This document shows, piece after piece, positions 44,119 to 53,678 of a stretch of 64,000 nucleotides of DNA; the stretch's first letter is position 1; every line of letters begins with the position of its first letter. The notes below the pieces were generated by a model. That model ran no database searches and was not told the DNA's origin. It worked only from the letters and a program-made list of their open reading frames with translations. The stretch is from Schaalia sp. HMT-172. Lineage in GTDB: Bacteria; Actinomycetota; Actinomycetes; Actinomycetales; Actinomycetaceae. The stretch spans positions 62,001-126,000 of the forward strand of contig NZ_CP130058.1 of assembly GCF_030644365.1 (NCBI RefSeq), written 5' to 3'. Position numbers and translations under genes: made by a program.

Positions 44119-44918
44119 CCCCCGACACTGCGGCCTCGCCCGAGCGCGCCACGTCCTCGTCCGTGGAAGACCCGCAGCTGCGCCTCGTCGACCTCGACAA
44201 GACCTACCCGGGAGGGCACCACGCCCTGCGCGGCGTCTCCCTCGACGTCGCCGACGGTGAAGTTGTCGTCATCATTGGCCCGTCGGGCTGCGGCAAGTCC
44301 ACGCTGCTGCGCACGATCAACGGCCTCGAGCCGATCAACTCCGGGCAGATCCTCTTCGACGGGACCGACCTGGCGGCGCCCGGCGTCTCCTGGCCGGGCG
44401 TCCGCCGCCGCATCGGCATGGTCTTCCAGTCCTACGAGCTCTTCCCCCACCTGACCGTCATGGGGAACCTGACGCTCGCCCCCGGCCTCGTCGCGGGAGA
44501 ATCACGCGCCGACGCCGAGGAGCGGGCGCATAAACTGCTCGAGCGCGTCGGCCTGGCTGACCGCGCCGACGACTACCCGCGCCAGCTCTCCGGCGGCCAG
44601 CGCCAGCGCGTCGCCATCGTGCGCGCCCTCATGATGAACCCCGAGATCCTCCTCCTCGACGAGGTCACCGCCTCCCTTGACCCGGAGATGGTGCGCGAGG
44701 TCCTCGACGTCGTTCTCGAGTTGGCTCGCACCGGCATGACGATGCTCATTGTGACGCACGAGATGGGCTTCGCCCGCGCGATCGCCGACCGCATCGTCTT
44801 CATGGACGAGGGCCGCATCGTCGAGGTCGACCCGCCGCGCAAGTTCTTCGCCGACCCGTCCTCGGATCGCGCGCGCAAGTTCCTCGACATCTTCAGCTTC
44901 GAGGGCGCCAAGCTGTAA
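44106..44918 (+). CDS. Amino-acid ABC transporter ATP-binding protein
   Basis: 270 residues with Walker A GPSGCGKST, Q-loop VFQSYELFPH, signature LSGGQRQRVAIVRAL, Walker B ILLLDEVTASLD and H-loop VTHEMGFA, characteristic of GlnQ-type ATPases. The first 28 residues are a Ser/Ala/Glu-rich extension. It completes the four-gene importer. One exact copy of the dispersed 12-mer lies inside the coding region at 44480-44491. Confidence 0.94.
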   Translation: MAELTPDTAASPERATSSSVEDPQLRLVDLDKTYPGGHHALRGVSLDVADGEVVVIIGPSGCGKSTLLRTINGLEPINSGQILFDGTDLAAPGVSWPGVRRRIGMVFQSYELFPHLTVMGNLTLAPGLVAGESRADAEERAHKLLERVGLADRADDYPRQLSGGQRQRVAIVRALMMNPEILLLDEVTASLDPEMVREVLDVVLELARTGMTMLIVTHEMGFARAIADRIVFMDEGRIVEVDPPRKFFADPSSDRARKFLDIFSFEGAKL

Positions 44919-44934
44919 GCGCGTTGGGGCTCGC

Positions 44935-45031
44935 GGATAGGAAACGGCTACGCGGATAGGTTATGAGCATCTGGATACCTTAATAACCTATCCGCGTGTG
45001 CATAACCTATCCGCATGTGCGCAACCTATCC
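44935..45031. repeat. Inverted 19-bp-period array, locus B
   Basis: Cores start at 44935 (GGATAGGAA), 44954 and 44973, then inverted AACCTATCC at 44985, 45004 and 45023. All steps within arms are 19 bases, and the central step is 12, exactly as in locus A. Confidence 0.9.
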
Positions 45032-45142
45032 GCATGAGGTGCACTCGGCCGACTGGAGCTCCAGGGGGGGACGCGTGCACTGGCTGTCGAGACGCAACCT
45101 CTCCGCGTCGCGGCCACGGCCATGGAGCGGTTTCCCAACAAT

Positions 45143-45249
45143 GTCGCATGCAATTCCCCTGAGGTTGCTTCAAACATTGAATTCACGTCGTTGGAATTGC
45201 AACGTTTGTGGGCGGTGCCGTTTATTCGGGCAGCCGAATTGCATGCGAC
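45143..45249 (+). repeat. 107-bp inverted-terminus element, copy 5
   Basis: Exact 13-bp terminal inverted repeats. Inner hairpin TTCAA-ACA-TTGAA; the bases outside it have changed on one side. The only single copy; it lies 112 bases after array B. Confidence 0.92.
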
Positions 45250-45332
45250 TTTTGGAGAGAGTGCGGCTGTCGTGCCCGGAGCGCGCCCGCCGAACGCGCG
45301 AGCCGAGCCCACCCGAGACAGAACGCCCCGCT

Positions 45333-46553
45333 TCAGGAAATCAGCGTCGACTGGTGGTGCACCATGACCAGGCGCGCCTCGCCAGAGGTCGCCGGCGCCC
45401 ACACGCTGGATTCCAGCGACGCGCCGCCCTCCCAGCGCACCCGGTAGCGGGTCAGGAACGCCCCGCCCAGGTCGTGCGCGTCGATGCGGCCGACCGCTGG
45501 TGAGGCGGGCGAGGGCCCCGCCAGCGTCGTGGTCGCCGCGCCACCCGGCCAGATGCGCGTCGTGCGCTCGTCGGTCATGGCCGCCAGCGCCTCCTCGTCG
45601 CCGCCGGTCCACGCCAGGATGAACTCGCGCTCGCGGGCGATCGCGTCCTCGGTGGTCGCCGAAGGTTCACTCTCGGACGAGGCCGGGGCCGCCTCGGTGG
45701 GTACGCTCGACTCGGTGGAAGCTGAGAAAACGCTGGGATGAGAACGGAAAGTCGAGGTCGTGGCCCCGCTGCTGGAAGCGGTCCCGGTCGTGGGCGTGTC
45801 TATGGTGTCGGCCGAGCCCGTACCCGCCGGGTCCGCGTTCTTCGCCGAAGCGCCGCGCGAAGGCGACTCTGTCGCGGGGGAATCAGAGGTGGCAACGCCC
45901 TGCGGTTCTGCCGAAGTGGGCGCAGTGTCCTCGGCGGAACCGCCACGCGAAGAAGACGCAGTCGCAGGCGCATCAGCGGAGGTGGCATCGTGAGGGGTTT
46001 CTGACGTAGATGCAGTGTGCGTGTCAGCTGAGCCTGCGCTGGCCGCGCCGTCGTCCGCCTGTGTTGTGCTCGCAGTGGTGCGCGACGAGCCGCCCCCGAA
46101 CCCGGGACCCGGCTCGGGTGTGCGCCCGGCCTGGTAGGCCTCGGCGCACCCTCGCGCGAGGTCGTCGGCGCGCTCGTTCATGCGGTGGCCAGCGTGTCCC
46201 TTGACCCACTCGAAGGTGACGCGGCGCCCTTCCATGGCCCGGTCGATCTCCTGGATGAGCTCCAGGTTCTTGATGGGCTTCTTGTCGGCCTTTGTCCAGC
46301 CGCGTTTCTTCCAGCCGAGCCGCCACTTGGACACGACGTTGATGGCGTACTGCGAGTCGGCGAGGATGTGCAGCTCGTCGCCGGTCTCGGCGGTGGCCTG
46401 AAGCAGGCGCAGGATCGCGGTCAGCTCACCGAGGTTGTTGGTGCCCTTCGGCCAGCCGCCCGCGTCCCACGTGTCCTCGTCCACGTACCAGGCCCACCCC
46501 GCGGGCCCGGGATTGCCGAGGGAAGAACCGTCTGCCGCCGCCGTTATCGTCAT
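45333..46553 (-). CDS. rnhA: Ribonuclease HI fused to an NTF2-like domain
   Basis: 406 residues. Residues 1-150 are a complete RNase HI with the metal-binding residues in AAADGSSLGNPG, NNLGELTAI, LADSQYAI and NERADDLARG; it cuts RNA in RNA-DNA hybrids. A linker of about 140 residues rich in Ser, Thr, Ala and Asp follows, then a C-terminal SnoaL/DUF4440-like domain (AIAREREFILAWTGGDEEAL, RIDAHDLGGAFLTRYRVRWE). That C-terminal fusion is unusual for RNase H. Leaderless: TAGGAT six bases before the ATG. The linker carries an exact dispersed 12-mer. Confidence 0.88.
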   Translation of the reverse strand: MTITAAADGSSLGNPGPAGWAWYVDEDTWDAGGWPKGTNNLGELTAILRLLQATAETGDELHILADSQYAINVVSKWRLGWKKRGWTKADKKPIKNLELIQEIDRAMEGRRVTFEWVKGHAGHRMNERADDLARGCAEAYQAGRTPEPGPGFGGGSSRTTASTTQADDGAASAGSADTHTASTSETPHDATSADAPATASSSRGGSAEDTAPTSAEPQGVATSDSPATESPSRGASAKNADPAGTGSADTIDTPTTGTASSSGATTSTFRSHPSVFSASTESSVPTEAAPASSESEPSATTEDAIAREREFILAWTGGDEEALAAMTDERTTRIWPGGAATTTLAGPSPASPAVGRIDAHDLGGAFLTRYRVRWEGGASLESSVWAPATSGEARLVMVHHQSTLIS

Positions 46554-46714
46554 GCCCTCATCCTATCGGCATCGCGCTTGCCTGATCGGAACGGGGACGA
46601 GGCCCGGCTCGTTCGGGCAACGGGACGAGGCCGGGGCAGCCTATGCCTCGTGCTCTAAAATCGGGGGTGGGCGCGGTCGCGCCCTTCGCCGCAACGATGA
46701 GGACGGAGACGACC

Positions 46715-48067
46715 ATGAGCACTCGCAGCGATGAACAGCACGAGACGAATGCGCCTCAGCGAGAGGGAGGTGGTTCGGCGAAGCGGAAGCGGTCCCGCCC
46801 GTGGGGTCTCCTCGCGCTTGCCTTCGCGCTTGGGTTGCTCATGTGGAGCTGCATTCCGAAGGGCTACCTGATCAGTTCGTCGGTGGATGAGCTGAGTACG
46901 GGTGACGCTGTTATCGCTCTTCGAATAGGTCACGCAGAATCGGTGTCTGGCCTGGAAGCACCGATTCATGACAGCTGGGTCGTGCTTCTCGATGCTCAAG
47001 GCAATCTCGAAGGCGCGCTCCGTCGCGATGATTCAGTAGCCCGTCTCGCGTGGCTTGACAGCGGGATTTCATACGGTTCGTGGGAGCAAGAGTACCTGAC
47101 CACGGAAGACGGGACCCGTGTGGTGGACCGTGACCATTCGAGGATTGCGGAATATGGGCGTTACCTGCTGCCGGATGGACGAATTGTCGTTGTTTCTTCC
47201 TGGTCCGATAAGGGGCTTCTGATCGATACGATCGAACCTGATGGCAGTATGACGACTGTGGAAACTGAAGGAACGCGCGGAGACATGGGCCAGTGCGGGG
47301 GACGGATTGTGTCGATCGTCGACACGAAGCAGCTCCCGCGTGCGAAGGCATCAGAGGCCTTTGAGGCCTACGCCGCACAATCGGGCGGTGATGGTGACCA
47401 GCCGGAGGTTCTGTCTGTCGTCGTTCAGCTGACTGATCTTGACGGCGGTACTCCCCAGATCCTTGGCGTAGCGCCCGAGAACAATGTGTTGGGGTCGGGG
47501 CAGAAGATGTTTGCCTGCGAGGGGGATGTGATCACTGTGCCGGGCATCCAAGTGGCCGATCCTGACTCCACAAAGAGGGCAAAAGTGTCTGAACCTGAGG
47601 GAACCCTGGTTCTCCAGCGATGGGACCTGTCGACGGGGCAGCGCACGGTTATTCCCGTGCTCGACGAGCAGGGAAATCCCATCGAATTGGGGAGAGACCC
47701 CAATATCGATCGCTATGTGGGGATCCAGGTGGGGCGCGAGTACAGGTTCATCAGTGCGGACGGTCATGCGTTTGCGGTCGACTTGGACAGTGGCCAGGGC
47801 CGTCACCTGTTCTCGTACAGGGAGCCGGGCAATTACCCACCAGTGTTGTTCCAAGTGACTAAGACGGGCGTCTACGCCCTCGACGATGACTTGCAAGGGC
47901 GCCGGGTCAACCTCATCTATCTACCGTGGGACGGGGGAGAGCGCCGGAAGGTTCTGACAACGACCAAGCTGGAGGGATACATCAAGACGTGGAGCCCGCT
48001 GTCGGGGCACGTGCGAAAGATTGAGTCCTTTACCCTGCGTCCCGGCTGGGACGGCGGCGCTCAGTAA
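46715..48067 (+). CDS. Membrane-anchored extracellular protein, unknown
   Basis: 450 residues. A basic N-terminus (GSAKRKRSRP) precedes one hydrophobic segment (WGLLALAFALGLLMWSC), whose final Cys might be lipidated. The extracellular part is rich in short beta-type repeats (DAQGNLEGAL, LLPDGRIVVVSSW, DQGNPIELG-like, YRFISADGHAFAVDLDSG), suggestive of a beta-propeller. Gene is close to RNase H but on the opposite strand. ATG 46715 follows GGAG by six bases. No family recognised. A strong hairpin ends it at 48120-48147. Confidence 0.72.
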   Translation: MSTRSDEQHETNAPQREGGGSAKRKRSRPWGLLALAFALGLLMWSCIPKGYLISSSVDELSTGDAVIALRIGHAESVSGLEAPIHDSWVVLLDAQGNLEGALRRDDSVARLAWLDSGISYGSWEQEYLTTEDGTRVVDRDHSRIAEYGRYLLPDGRIVVVSSWSDKGLLIDTIEPDGSMTTVETEGTRGDMGQCGGRIVSIVDTKQLPRAKASEAFEAYAAQSGGDGDQPEVLSVVVQLTDLDGGTPQILGVAPENNVLGSGQKMFACEGDVITVPGIQVADPDSTKRAKVSEPEGTLVLQRWDLSTGQRTVIPVLDEQGNPIELGRDPNIDRYVGIQVGREYRFISADGHAFAVDLDSGQGRHLFSYREPGNYPPVLFQVTKTGVYALDDDLQGRRVNLIYLPWDGGERRKVLTTTKLEGYIKTWSPLSGHVRKIESFTLRPGWDGGAQ

Positions 48068-48119
48068 CGTAGCGAGGTAACACAGCACAGTCTCGCGCGG
48101 CACCGTGCGCGGCGCGAGA

Positions 48120-48147
48120 GGGGCGGTCTTCCAACGAAGACCGCCCC
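48120..48147. terminator. Bidirectional terminator hairpin
   Basis: GGGGCGGTCTTC pairs with GAAGACCGCCCC around CAAC between the convergent genes ending at 48067 and 48155. Confidence 0.85.
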
Positions 48148-48154
48148 CCACCCG

Positions 48155-50608
48155 TTACAGCGTGACGCCCACCTGGCCCAGCGCGAAGGCGAATTCCTCG
48201 CAGCGCGCCGCCCACCGGCCCTCGCGCCCGGACGGGCCGGCGTGCCCGGCGACCATCTCGGTGCGCAGGATGATCGGACGCTCGCGCGGGTCGCGCGCGG
48301 CGACGAGGCCTCCTCTGGCCTCCGCGCCCGTGCTCTCGCCGCCGCCGGAGTCGACGCCGACCGTACCGGAATCCCCGGCCGCCCCCGAATCGCAGGAGTT
48401 GCAGCGCTTCCCAGCCCCGGCCTCGTCCGTGGAGGGAACCTGGCCGGTGGCCTCGCGCAAGCGCTGCACCCACTTGGTGGGCTCGACGAACTCGACGCGC
48501 GTGTCGTTGACGGACGTCGTCGCCATGATCGCGGGCAGGAGCGCGCCGTCGGGCACGTTCTCGTACGGCGTGTAGCGGCTCATTGCGTCGAACACGGCGC
48601 GCGAGGTCAGCGGGTTGCCCCATTCTTCCCACTCGCCGACGGTGAGCGGCAGGGTCGGGTCCAGGATCGTGGTGAGCGCGTCCACGAAGGGAACGCCCGC
48701 GAGGATCGCGCGGAAGCGGTCGGGGGCGGCGTTGGTGACCGCGCCCATGAGGAGGCCTCCGGCGCTGCGGCCCTCGGCGACCAGGCGGCCGGGCGCCACC
48801 CACCCGGAGTCGACCAGCCAGTCGGCCACGTCGATGAAGTCCGTGAAGGTGTGCTCCTTGACCAGCTCCTTGCCGTCCTCGTACCAGGCGCGGCCCATCT
48901 CGCCGCCGCCGCGCACGTGCGCGATCGCGTAGACGGCGCGGCGTAGGATCGGCAGGCGCAGGGTCTCGAACTCGGGGTCGTAGCTGACCTCGTAGGACCC
49001 GTACCCGATCTCCCAGCCCGCGTGCGTGCCGTCCGGGCGCGCGTCGCGGTGGTGAATGAGGGTGACGGGGATGCGGGTCGCGCCGTCGCGCGCGAGCACC
49101 CACACGCGCTCCTCGACGTACTCGGCGGGGTCCCAGCCGGGTGCCTCGCGGGTGCACAGGGTCCGTACGCTCAGCGCCGCGTTTTCGCTTGTGGTCTCGG
49201 GGGACGAGGCCGGGGCGCGGTTCGGCAGGGTCACCTCGGCGACCGTGGGCGGCACGGTCTGCGACTGGAACTCCACGCGCAGCGGATCGGCCCACGGGGT
49301 TGGCACGGTCGTGATCGTGCGCACCGGGGCGTCGACCTCCACGCGCTGCCACGTGGGCGCCTGCTCGCTGCGGTCCCACACGTCGACCTGCGTGAGCGAA
49401 CCCGAACGAAGCGAGAGCGCCACGTAGCCCGCGTGGGCCTCGACGTCGGTGATGCGCTCGCCGGGGCCGGGGCTACGCAACGGCTCCCAGGACTCAAACG
49501 GCGTGAGGGGGGTGGGCTCGTCCCCCGGCAGGGGAGTGCCGGGAGTGCGATCCGCCAGGGCCTGGCGACTGTACGCGGAGGAAGACGTGACGCCGAGGCG
49601 CGCCAACGCCTCGGGCGACCCCCCTGCGGGCAGCATCGCCTGCGCGAGCGAGCCCTCCTGCGTCAGCCCCGTATGCACGATAAACAGGCGGTCGCCCGCC
49701 GAATCCGCCGACACCAGCGTACGCGGGCGCACCGGCATGAGCGGCAGCGGGCGCACCGACGGGTGGGCGGGCAGCCACAGCCACGCGCGGCCCGCCGTCG
49801 ACGAGGACGAATGAATGACGACGTGCCCCGGGAAGCCCGAGGGCGCGAACCCCATCTCGAAGCCCTCGTCCGGTTCAACCAACAGCAGCTCGTCGGCCTC
49901 GCGCGGCGTGCCCAGGCGGTGCAGCCACACGTCGCACGCGCGCCACGCATCGTCCACTCCCATGTAGATAAAGGACTTCGAGTCATCCGCCCACGCGAAA
50001 CCGTACCCGGCGCCTGCCACGGCCTCGTCGATGACGCGCCCCGACGCCTCCTGCACGACCCACGTGTAGCGCTCGTCGCCGCTCGTGTCCCTCGCCCACG
50101 CGATCAGGCGCCCATCCGGGGAGGGATACAGGTCCGCCAGGCGGAAAAACTCCTGCCCGCGCGCCCACTCGTTCTCATCGACGAGGAGCTCCTCACCCCG
50201 CGCGGGCACGCCCGGATAGGGGACGAGCGGGATCGGCGCCCCGGCCTCGTCGCGCTCCACCGGCGCGCGGTGATGCGTCGCGTAGGACTGACCCTCCGCG
50301 AAACGACGGAAGTACCAGAACTCGCCCTCGCGGATCGGAACCGTCACGTCGGTGAGCGCCGTGGAGGCCTTCACCTCCTCCACGAGGCGCGCGGCCGCCT
50401 CGCGCGTCGGCGCCGTCACCGCGTCCGCCCACGCGTTTTCCGCCTCCAGGTGCGCGCGCACCTCCGGGTTCTCTCCGTCGCGCAACCAATCCCACGGGTC
50501 ATCAAAATGCTGCCCGAACTGGTCGCGCACCCGGTACCCGTAGCGTTTCGGGGCAATCGGGGGAGTCGGCGAGGCCTGGGGTGCGTGGTGCGGGGTCGTC
50601 TCAGTCAT
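48155..50608 (-). CDS. ptrB: S9 prolyl oligopeptidase family protein (oligopeptidase B type)
   Basis: An 817-residue cytoplasmic peptidase. The N-terminal half is a beta-propeller (DDPWDWLRDGENPEVR at the start); the C-terminal catalytic domain has the nucleophile Ser in AEGRSAGGLLMG, Asp in TSVNDTRVEF and His in AGHAGPSGR. Oligopeptidase B cuts peptides after Arg/Lys. Odd points are an insert of about 40 residues rich in Gly, Ser and Cys between the Asp and His (starting AGAGKRCNSCDSG), and exact dispersed 12-mers at 48415, 49204 and 50239 in the coding DNA. Leaderless: TAAGAT seven bases before ATG 50608. Confidence 0.9.
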   Translation of the reverse strand: MTETTPHHAPQASPTPPIAPKRYGYRVRDQFGQHFDDPWDWLRDGENPEVRAHLEAENAWADAVTAPTREAAARLVEEVKASTALTDVTVPIREGEFWYFRRFAEGQSYATHHRAPVERDEAGAPIPLVPYPGVPARGEELLVDENEWARGQEFFRLADLYPSPDGRLIAWARDTSGDERYTWVVQEASGRVIDEAVAGAGYGFAWADDSKSFIYMGVDDAWRACDVWLHRLGTPREADELLLVEPDEGFEMGFAPSGFPGHVVIHSSSSTAGRAWLWLPAHPSVRPLPLMPVRPRTLVSADSAGDRLFIVHTGLTQEGSLAQAMLPAGGSPEALARLGVTSSSAYSRQALADRTPGTPLPGDEPTPLTPFESWEPLRSPGPGERITDVEAHAGYVALSLRSGSLTQVDVWDRSEQAPTWQRVEVDAPVRTITTVPTPWADPLRVEFQSQTVPPTVAEVTLPNRAPASSPETTSENAALSVRTLCTREAPGWDPAEYVEERVWVLARDGATRIPVTLIHHRDARPDGTHAGWEIGYGSYEVSYDPEFETLRLPILRRAVYAIAHVRGGGEMGRAWYEDGKELVKEHTFTDFIDVADWLVDSGWVAPGRLVAEGRSAGGLLMGAVTNAAPDRFRAILAGVPFVDALTTILDPTLPLTVGEWEEWGNPLTSRAVFDAMSRYTPYENVPDGALLPAIMATTSVNDTRVEFVEPTKWVQRLREATGQVPSTDEAGAGKRCNSCDSGAAGDSGTVGVDSGGGESTGAEARGGLVAARDPRERPIILRTEMVAGHAGPSGREGRWAARCEEFAFALGQVGVTL

Positions 50609-50881
50609 GGGGACCATCTTAGAGGCGGGCGTGGGGGTGGGTCGCCGCGGGTGCGGGCTGGCGGCGTGCGGGCCCGGGCGTGGCGGGTGGTTGAGCGGCC
50701 CGGGGCGGTGCCGGGGAGGATGGTGAGGTGGCCGCAGTGTTCGTCCACAACGTGCAGCATGACTGCACTCGGATGGACAAACCCAGTGCGTGTGCGCGGC
50801 TGCCGTGATACGATGAGATCACAATGACCGGTTCCGCCCGACGAGGGTCCAGGGCCGGTCTTAACATTTCGGAGAAGAGCG

Positions 50882-51886
50882 ATGGAGCCCAAACCCTTTA
50901 AGTCTGTCGATGATCAGATTTCCATTCTCCGCGAGAGGGGAATGGAAATACATGATCTTGAGTTTGCTCGCTCTGTCCTTCGTGAAATCGGATACTATAG
51001 ACTGTCTGGATATTCCTATCCCTATCGTGCTGTCCAAGCAGAGGCAGCGCTTCTCTCCGATAACTTTATCGAAGGAACCACGATCGAAAAAGTGGTCAAG
51101 CTGTACAGGTATGATCAAGAGCTAAGAGCTGTCACGGGGCTTCAGCTAGCGAAAATTGAAATTGTGCTTCGGGTAATGATCAGTCACGAGCTTGGACGGG
51201 TTGATCCATACATACACTTGAGTCCACATAAGCTCGGGAAAAAAGCTTGGGATAAGAATAATGCGCAATCAACTGAACAGTATGCAATGTGGCTAGAAAA
51301 ATATAGTACAGCTGTGGTTCGTTCAAACGAGGACTCAGTCGTGCATTATAAGAAAAAGTATGACGCCATTTTGCCAGTTTGGGTCGCAGTGCATGTTCTC
51401 GATTGGGGAAGTTTGCGCATGTTGTACGACTTCGCTCGCGATGAGCAGCGGAGAGCTGTTGCCAATCAGCTCAATATTTCAGAATCGCAGCTCAGCTCAT
51501 GGCTGCTTTGTCTTAATGATGTCAGAAATGTGTGCGCGCATCATGGTCGACTCTATAGCAGGACGTTTCCAAAGAGTCCCATGCTCACGGGAGAGGATCA
51601 TGAGCTCGGATTTCTGCGTCGATTCGTGCTTGACGATGTGAAAGAGGGGAATGGGAAGGAAAAGAAAGGAAAGTGCTTTGCGCAGTTCACCATCATCCAG
51701 TATCTTCTTTCTAAGATGAATCTGGAGGGGCTCGACGAACTTCCACGTCTGTTGCATAACTTCCCCGAAGTATCTCCTGTTTCGGTTGAATACCTTGGTG
51801 TTCCCGAGAACTGGGAGGAGCTTCCTTTGTGGAATGGTGATATGTATTCGTGTCCTCCTCAGGCGATGTCATACAGTCAAGGCTGA
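50882..51886 (+). CDS. Abi family (Abi_2/AbiD-F) abortive-infection protein
   Basis: 334 residues. The N-terminal block FKSVDDQISILRERGMEI and IGYYRLSGYSYPYR match the Abi_2 family, abortive-infection proteins that stop phage growth. The segment DVRNVCAHHGRLYSR holds an R-x4-H HEPN ribonuclease motif. The DNA is markedly more A/T-rich than its neighbours (AGA, ATA and TTT codons), so it was acquired recently. GGAGAAGAG precedes the ATG. A single-gene system; its stop overlaps the possible GtrA start. Confidence 0.88.
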   Translation: MEPKPFKSVDDQISILRERGMEIHDLEFARSVLREIGYYRLSGYSYPYRAVQAEAALLSDNFIEGTTIEKVVKLYRYDQELRAVTGLQLAKIEIVLRVMISHELGRVDPYIHLSPHKLGKKAWDKNNAQSTEQYAMWLEKYSTAVVRSNEDSVVHYKKKYDAILPVWVAVHVLDWGSLRMLYDFARDEQRRAVANQLNISESQLSSWLLCLNDVRNVCAHHGRLYSRTFPKSPMLTGEDHELGFLRRFVLDDVKEGNGKEKKGKCFAQFTIIQYLLSKMNLEGLDELPRLLHNFPEVSPVSVEYLGVPENWEELPLWNGDMYSCPPQAMSYSQG

Positions 51887-52536
51887 TGGTAGAAACACCG
51901 GGGAGTGCGTGCGAGACTAGGGGAGTGAACGACGAACAAGCTCCCTCGCGCGAATCCGCCGTGCTCGCACCCGCGTCCCTGGTGCTTGAGCCCGCGGCCC
52001 CTGCACTCGGACCCGCAGCGCTCGCGGACTCGTCTCTTACTCAGCCCGGCACCCGCGGACAGGTGAACGAGGAAGCGGCCCCTGCCTCGTCCCTGAGCCT
52101 CACCGAGCGGCTCATCGCCTGGGTGCGCGAATTCATCCAGTTCGGGCTCGTCGGTGCGACCGCCTTCATCGTCGACGCCGGACTGTTCAACCTCCTCCAA
52201 CACGGTCCGCTCGGCATCCTCGCCGGACACCCCAACACCGCGCAATTCGTCGCCGCCGTGACCGCGACCCTCTACTCGTGGATCGCCAACCGCCTGTGGA
52301 CCTACCGCGGCCGCACCCGGGACAACGCCACGCGTGAAGCCATCCTCTTCTTCTTCGCCAACGCCTGCGGCATCGGCATCTCCCAGTTCTGCCTGCTGTT
52401 CACCCACCACATCCTCGGGTTCACCTCGGCGCTGGCCGACAATATCGCCGTCTACGTCGTCGGCTTCGCCCTGGGCACCGCGTTCCGCTTCTTCTTTTAT
52501 CACTACGTGGTCTTCACCGGGGGTACGCGCGCGTAG
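51886..52536 (+). CDS. GtrA-like membrane protein
   Basis: 216 residues with four membrane segments (FIQFGLVGATAFIVDAGLFN, a second near TAQFVAAVTATLYSWIAN, then EAILFFFANACGIGISQF and NIAVYVVGFALGTAFRFF). GtrA proteins move undecaprenyl-linked sugars across the membrane for wall or lipid glycosylation. The first 85 residues are a Pro/Ala/Ser-rich region. The start is uncertain: ATG 51886 overlaps the Abi stop (TGATG), but a GTG at 51925 is equally possible. Confidence 0.88.
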   Translation: MVETPGSACETRGVNDEQAPSRESAVLAPASLVLEPAAPALGPAALADSSLTQPGTRGQVNEEAAPASSLSLTERLIAWVREFIQFGLVGATAFIVDAGLFNLLQHGPLGILAGHPNTAQFVAAVTATLYSWIANRLWTYRGRTRDNATREAILFFFANACGIGISQFCLLFTHHILGFTSALADNIAVYVVGFALGTAFRFFFYHYVVFTGGTRA

Positions 52537-52564
52537 GTTCGAGGCGCGGCGGTAGGGTCGACAC

Positions 52565-53497
52565 GTGAAGGAAACGCCAGAGCACTACCCGACCCCCGAA
52601 GAATCCATCGCCACGATGGTCACCATCGACGACACCGCCCTCGTTTTCGAAGGTGGCGGCATGCGCAACGCCTACACGGCCGCGCTCGTCAGCCGACTCA
52701 TCGCCGAAGGCATCAACTTCCCCCACATCTCCGGCGTCTCCGCGGGCTCCAGCCACCTGTGCAACTTCACCTCCCGCGACGCGATCCGCTCACACGCGAC
52801 CTTCGTCGACCTCGTCGAAGACCCCGAATTCGGCGGGCTCAAACACTTCCGCAAAGGCCACGGCTACTTCAATGCCGAGTACATCTACCAGCAGATCTGC
52901 TACCCCGACGGCGCCATGCCCTTCAACATGGACACCTTCCTGGCGAACCCGGCCACCACGCGCGTCGCCACCTTCAACGCATCGCGCGGCGAAGAACGCT
53001 GGTTCTCCAAGGAAGAAATGAACACCCTGGACACCCTCGGGCCCATCGTCCGCGCCTCCTCCACGCTGCCGATCCTCATGCCGCCCGTCGAAATCGACGG
53101 CGACACCTACGTCGACGGCGCGCTCGGCCCCAACGGAGGCCTGCCCTTCGACCAGCCCCTGCGCGAGGGATACCGCAAGCTCCTCGTCGTCCTCACCCGT
53201 CCCCGCGACTTCGTCAAAGACCCCATGCCCGCCAGCGTCGGCGCACTCCTGCGCACCGCCTACCGTTCATTCCCGTCCGTCTTCGAGGGCGTCGCCCTGC
53301 GCACCGACCGCTACAACGCGGGACGCCGCTTCCTCTTCGAACTCGAGGAACGAGGCCAGGCCTACGTCTTCGCCCCCGACAACCTGTGGATCAACAACAC
53401 CGAGTCGCGGCGCGAGCGCCTCGAAGCCACCTACCGAGCCGGCCTGGTCCAGGCCGTGCGCGAGATGCCCGCAATCAAGGCGTTCCTGGGGTTGTAA
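52565..53497 (+). CDS. Patatin-like phospholipase
   Basis: A 310-residue cytoplasmic acyl hydrolase with the oxyanion FEGGGMRNAYTAAL, the nucleophile GVSAGSSHL and the catalytic Asp in DGALGPNGG. It resembles YjjU-type bacterial patatins. GTG start at 52565 is leaderless: TAGGGT six bases upstream. It follows gtrA by 28 bases. Substrates are probably membrane lipids, but not determinable here. Confidence 0.9.
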   Translation: MKETPEHYPTPEESIATMVTIDDTALVFEGGGMRNAYTAALVSRLIAEGINFPHISGVSAGSSHLCNFTSRDAIRSHATFVDLVEDPEFGGLKHFRKGHGYFNAEYIYQQICYPDGAMPFNMDTFLANPATTRVATFNASRGEERWFSKEEMNTLDTLGPIVRASSTLPILMPPVEIDGDTYVDGALGPNGGLPFDQPLREGYRKLLVVLTRPRDFVKDPMPASVGALLRTAYRSFPSVFEGVALRTDRYNAGRRFLFELEERGQAYVFAPDNLWINNTESRRERLEATYRAGLVQAVREMPAIKAFLGL

Positions 53498-53678
53498 GGG
53501 GCCGCGGCTGTTGCGGGAGCCGTGTCGCGGTGCCGGTGGCCGGTGGTATCGGCGGCCCGGGGGAGGGCTGGTGGCCCGGTAGCGGGCTGGTGGCCCGTGG
53601 TGATGGTGGCCCGTCGGTGGGTGTGTCTCTCGTTGGCTGCGTTGCGGGCCTGGGTGTGGCTTCTGTCTGGGGCTATCC

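Larger units (their letters stand above)
44919..45332. other. Convergent intergenic region with two repeat families
   Basis: Holds the 19-bp array B (44935-45031) and one 107-bp element (45143-45249). The region lies between the end of the ABC importer and the end of the RNase H gene. No gene seen. Confidence 0.75.
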
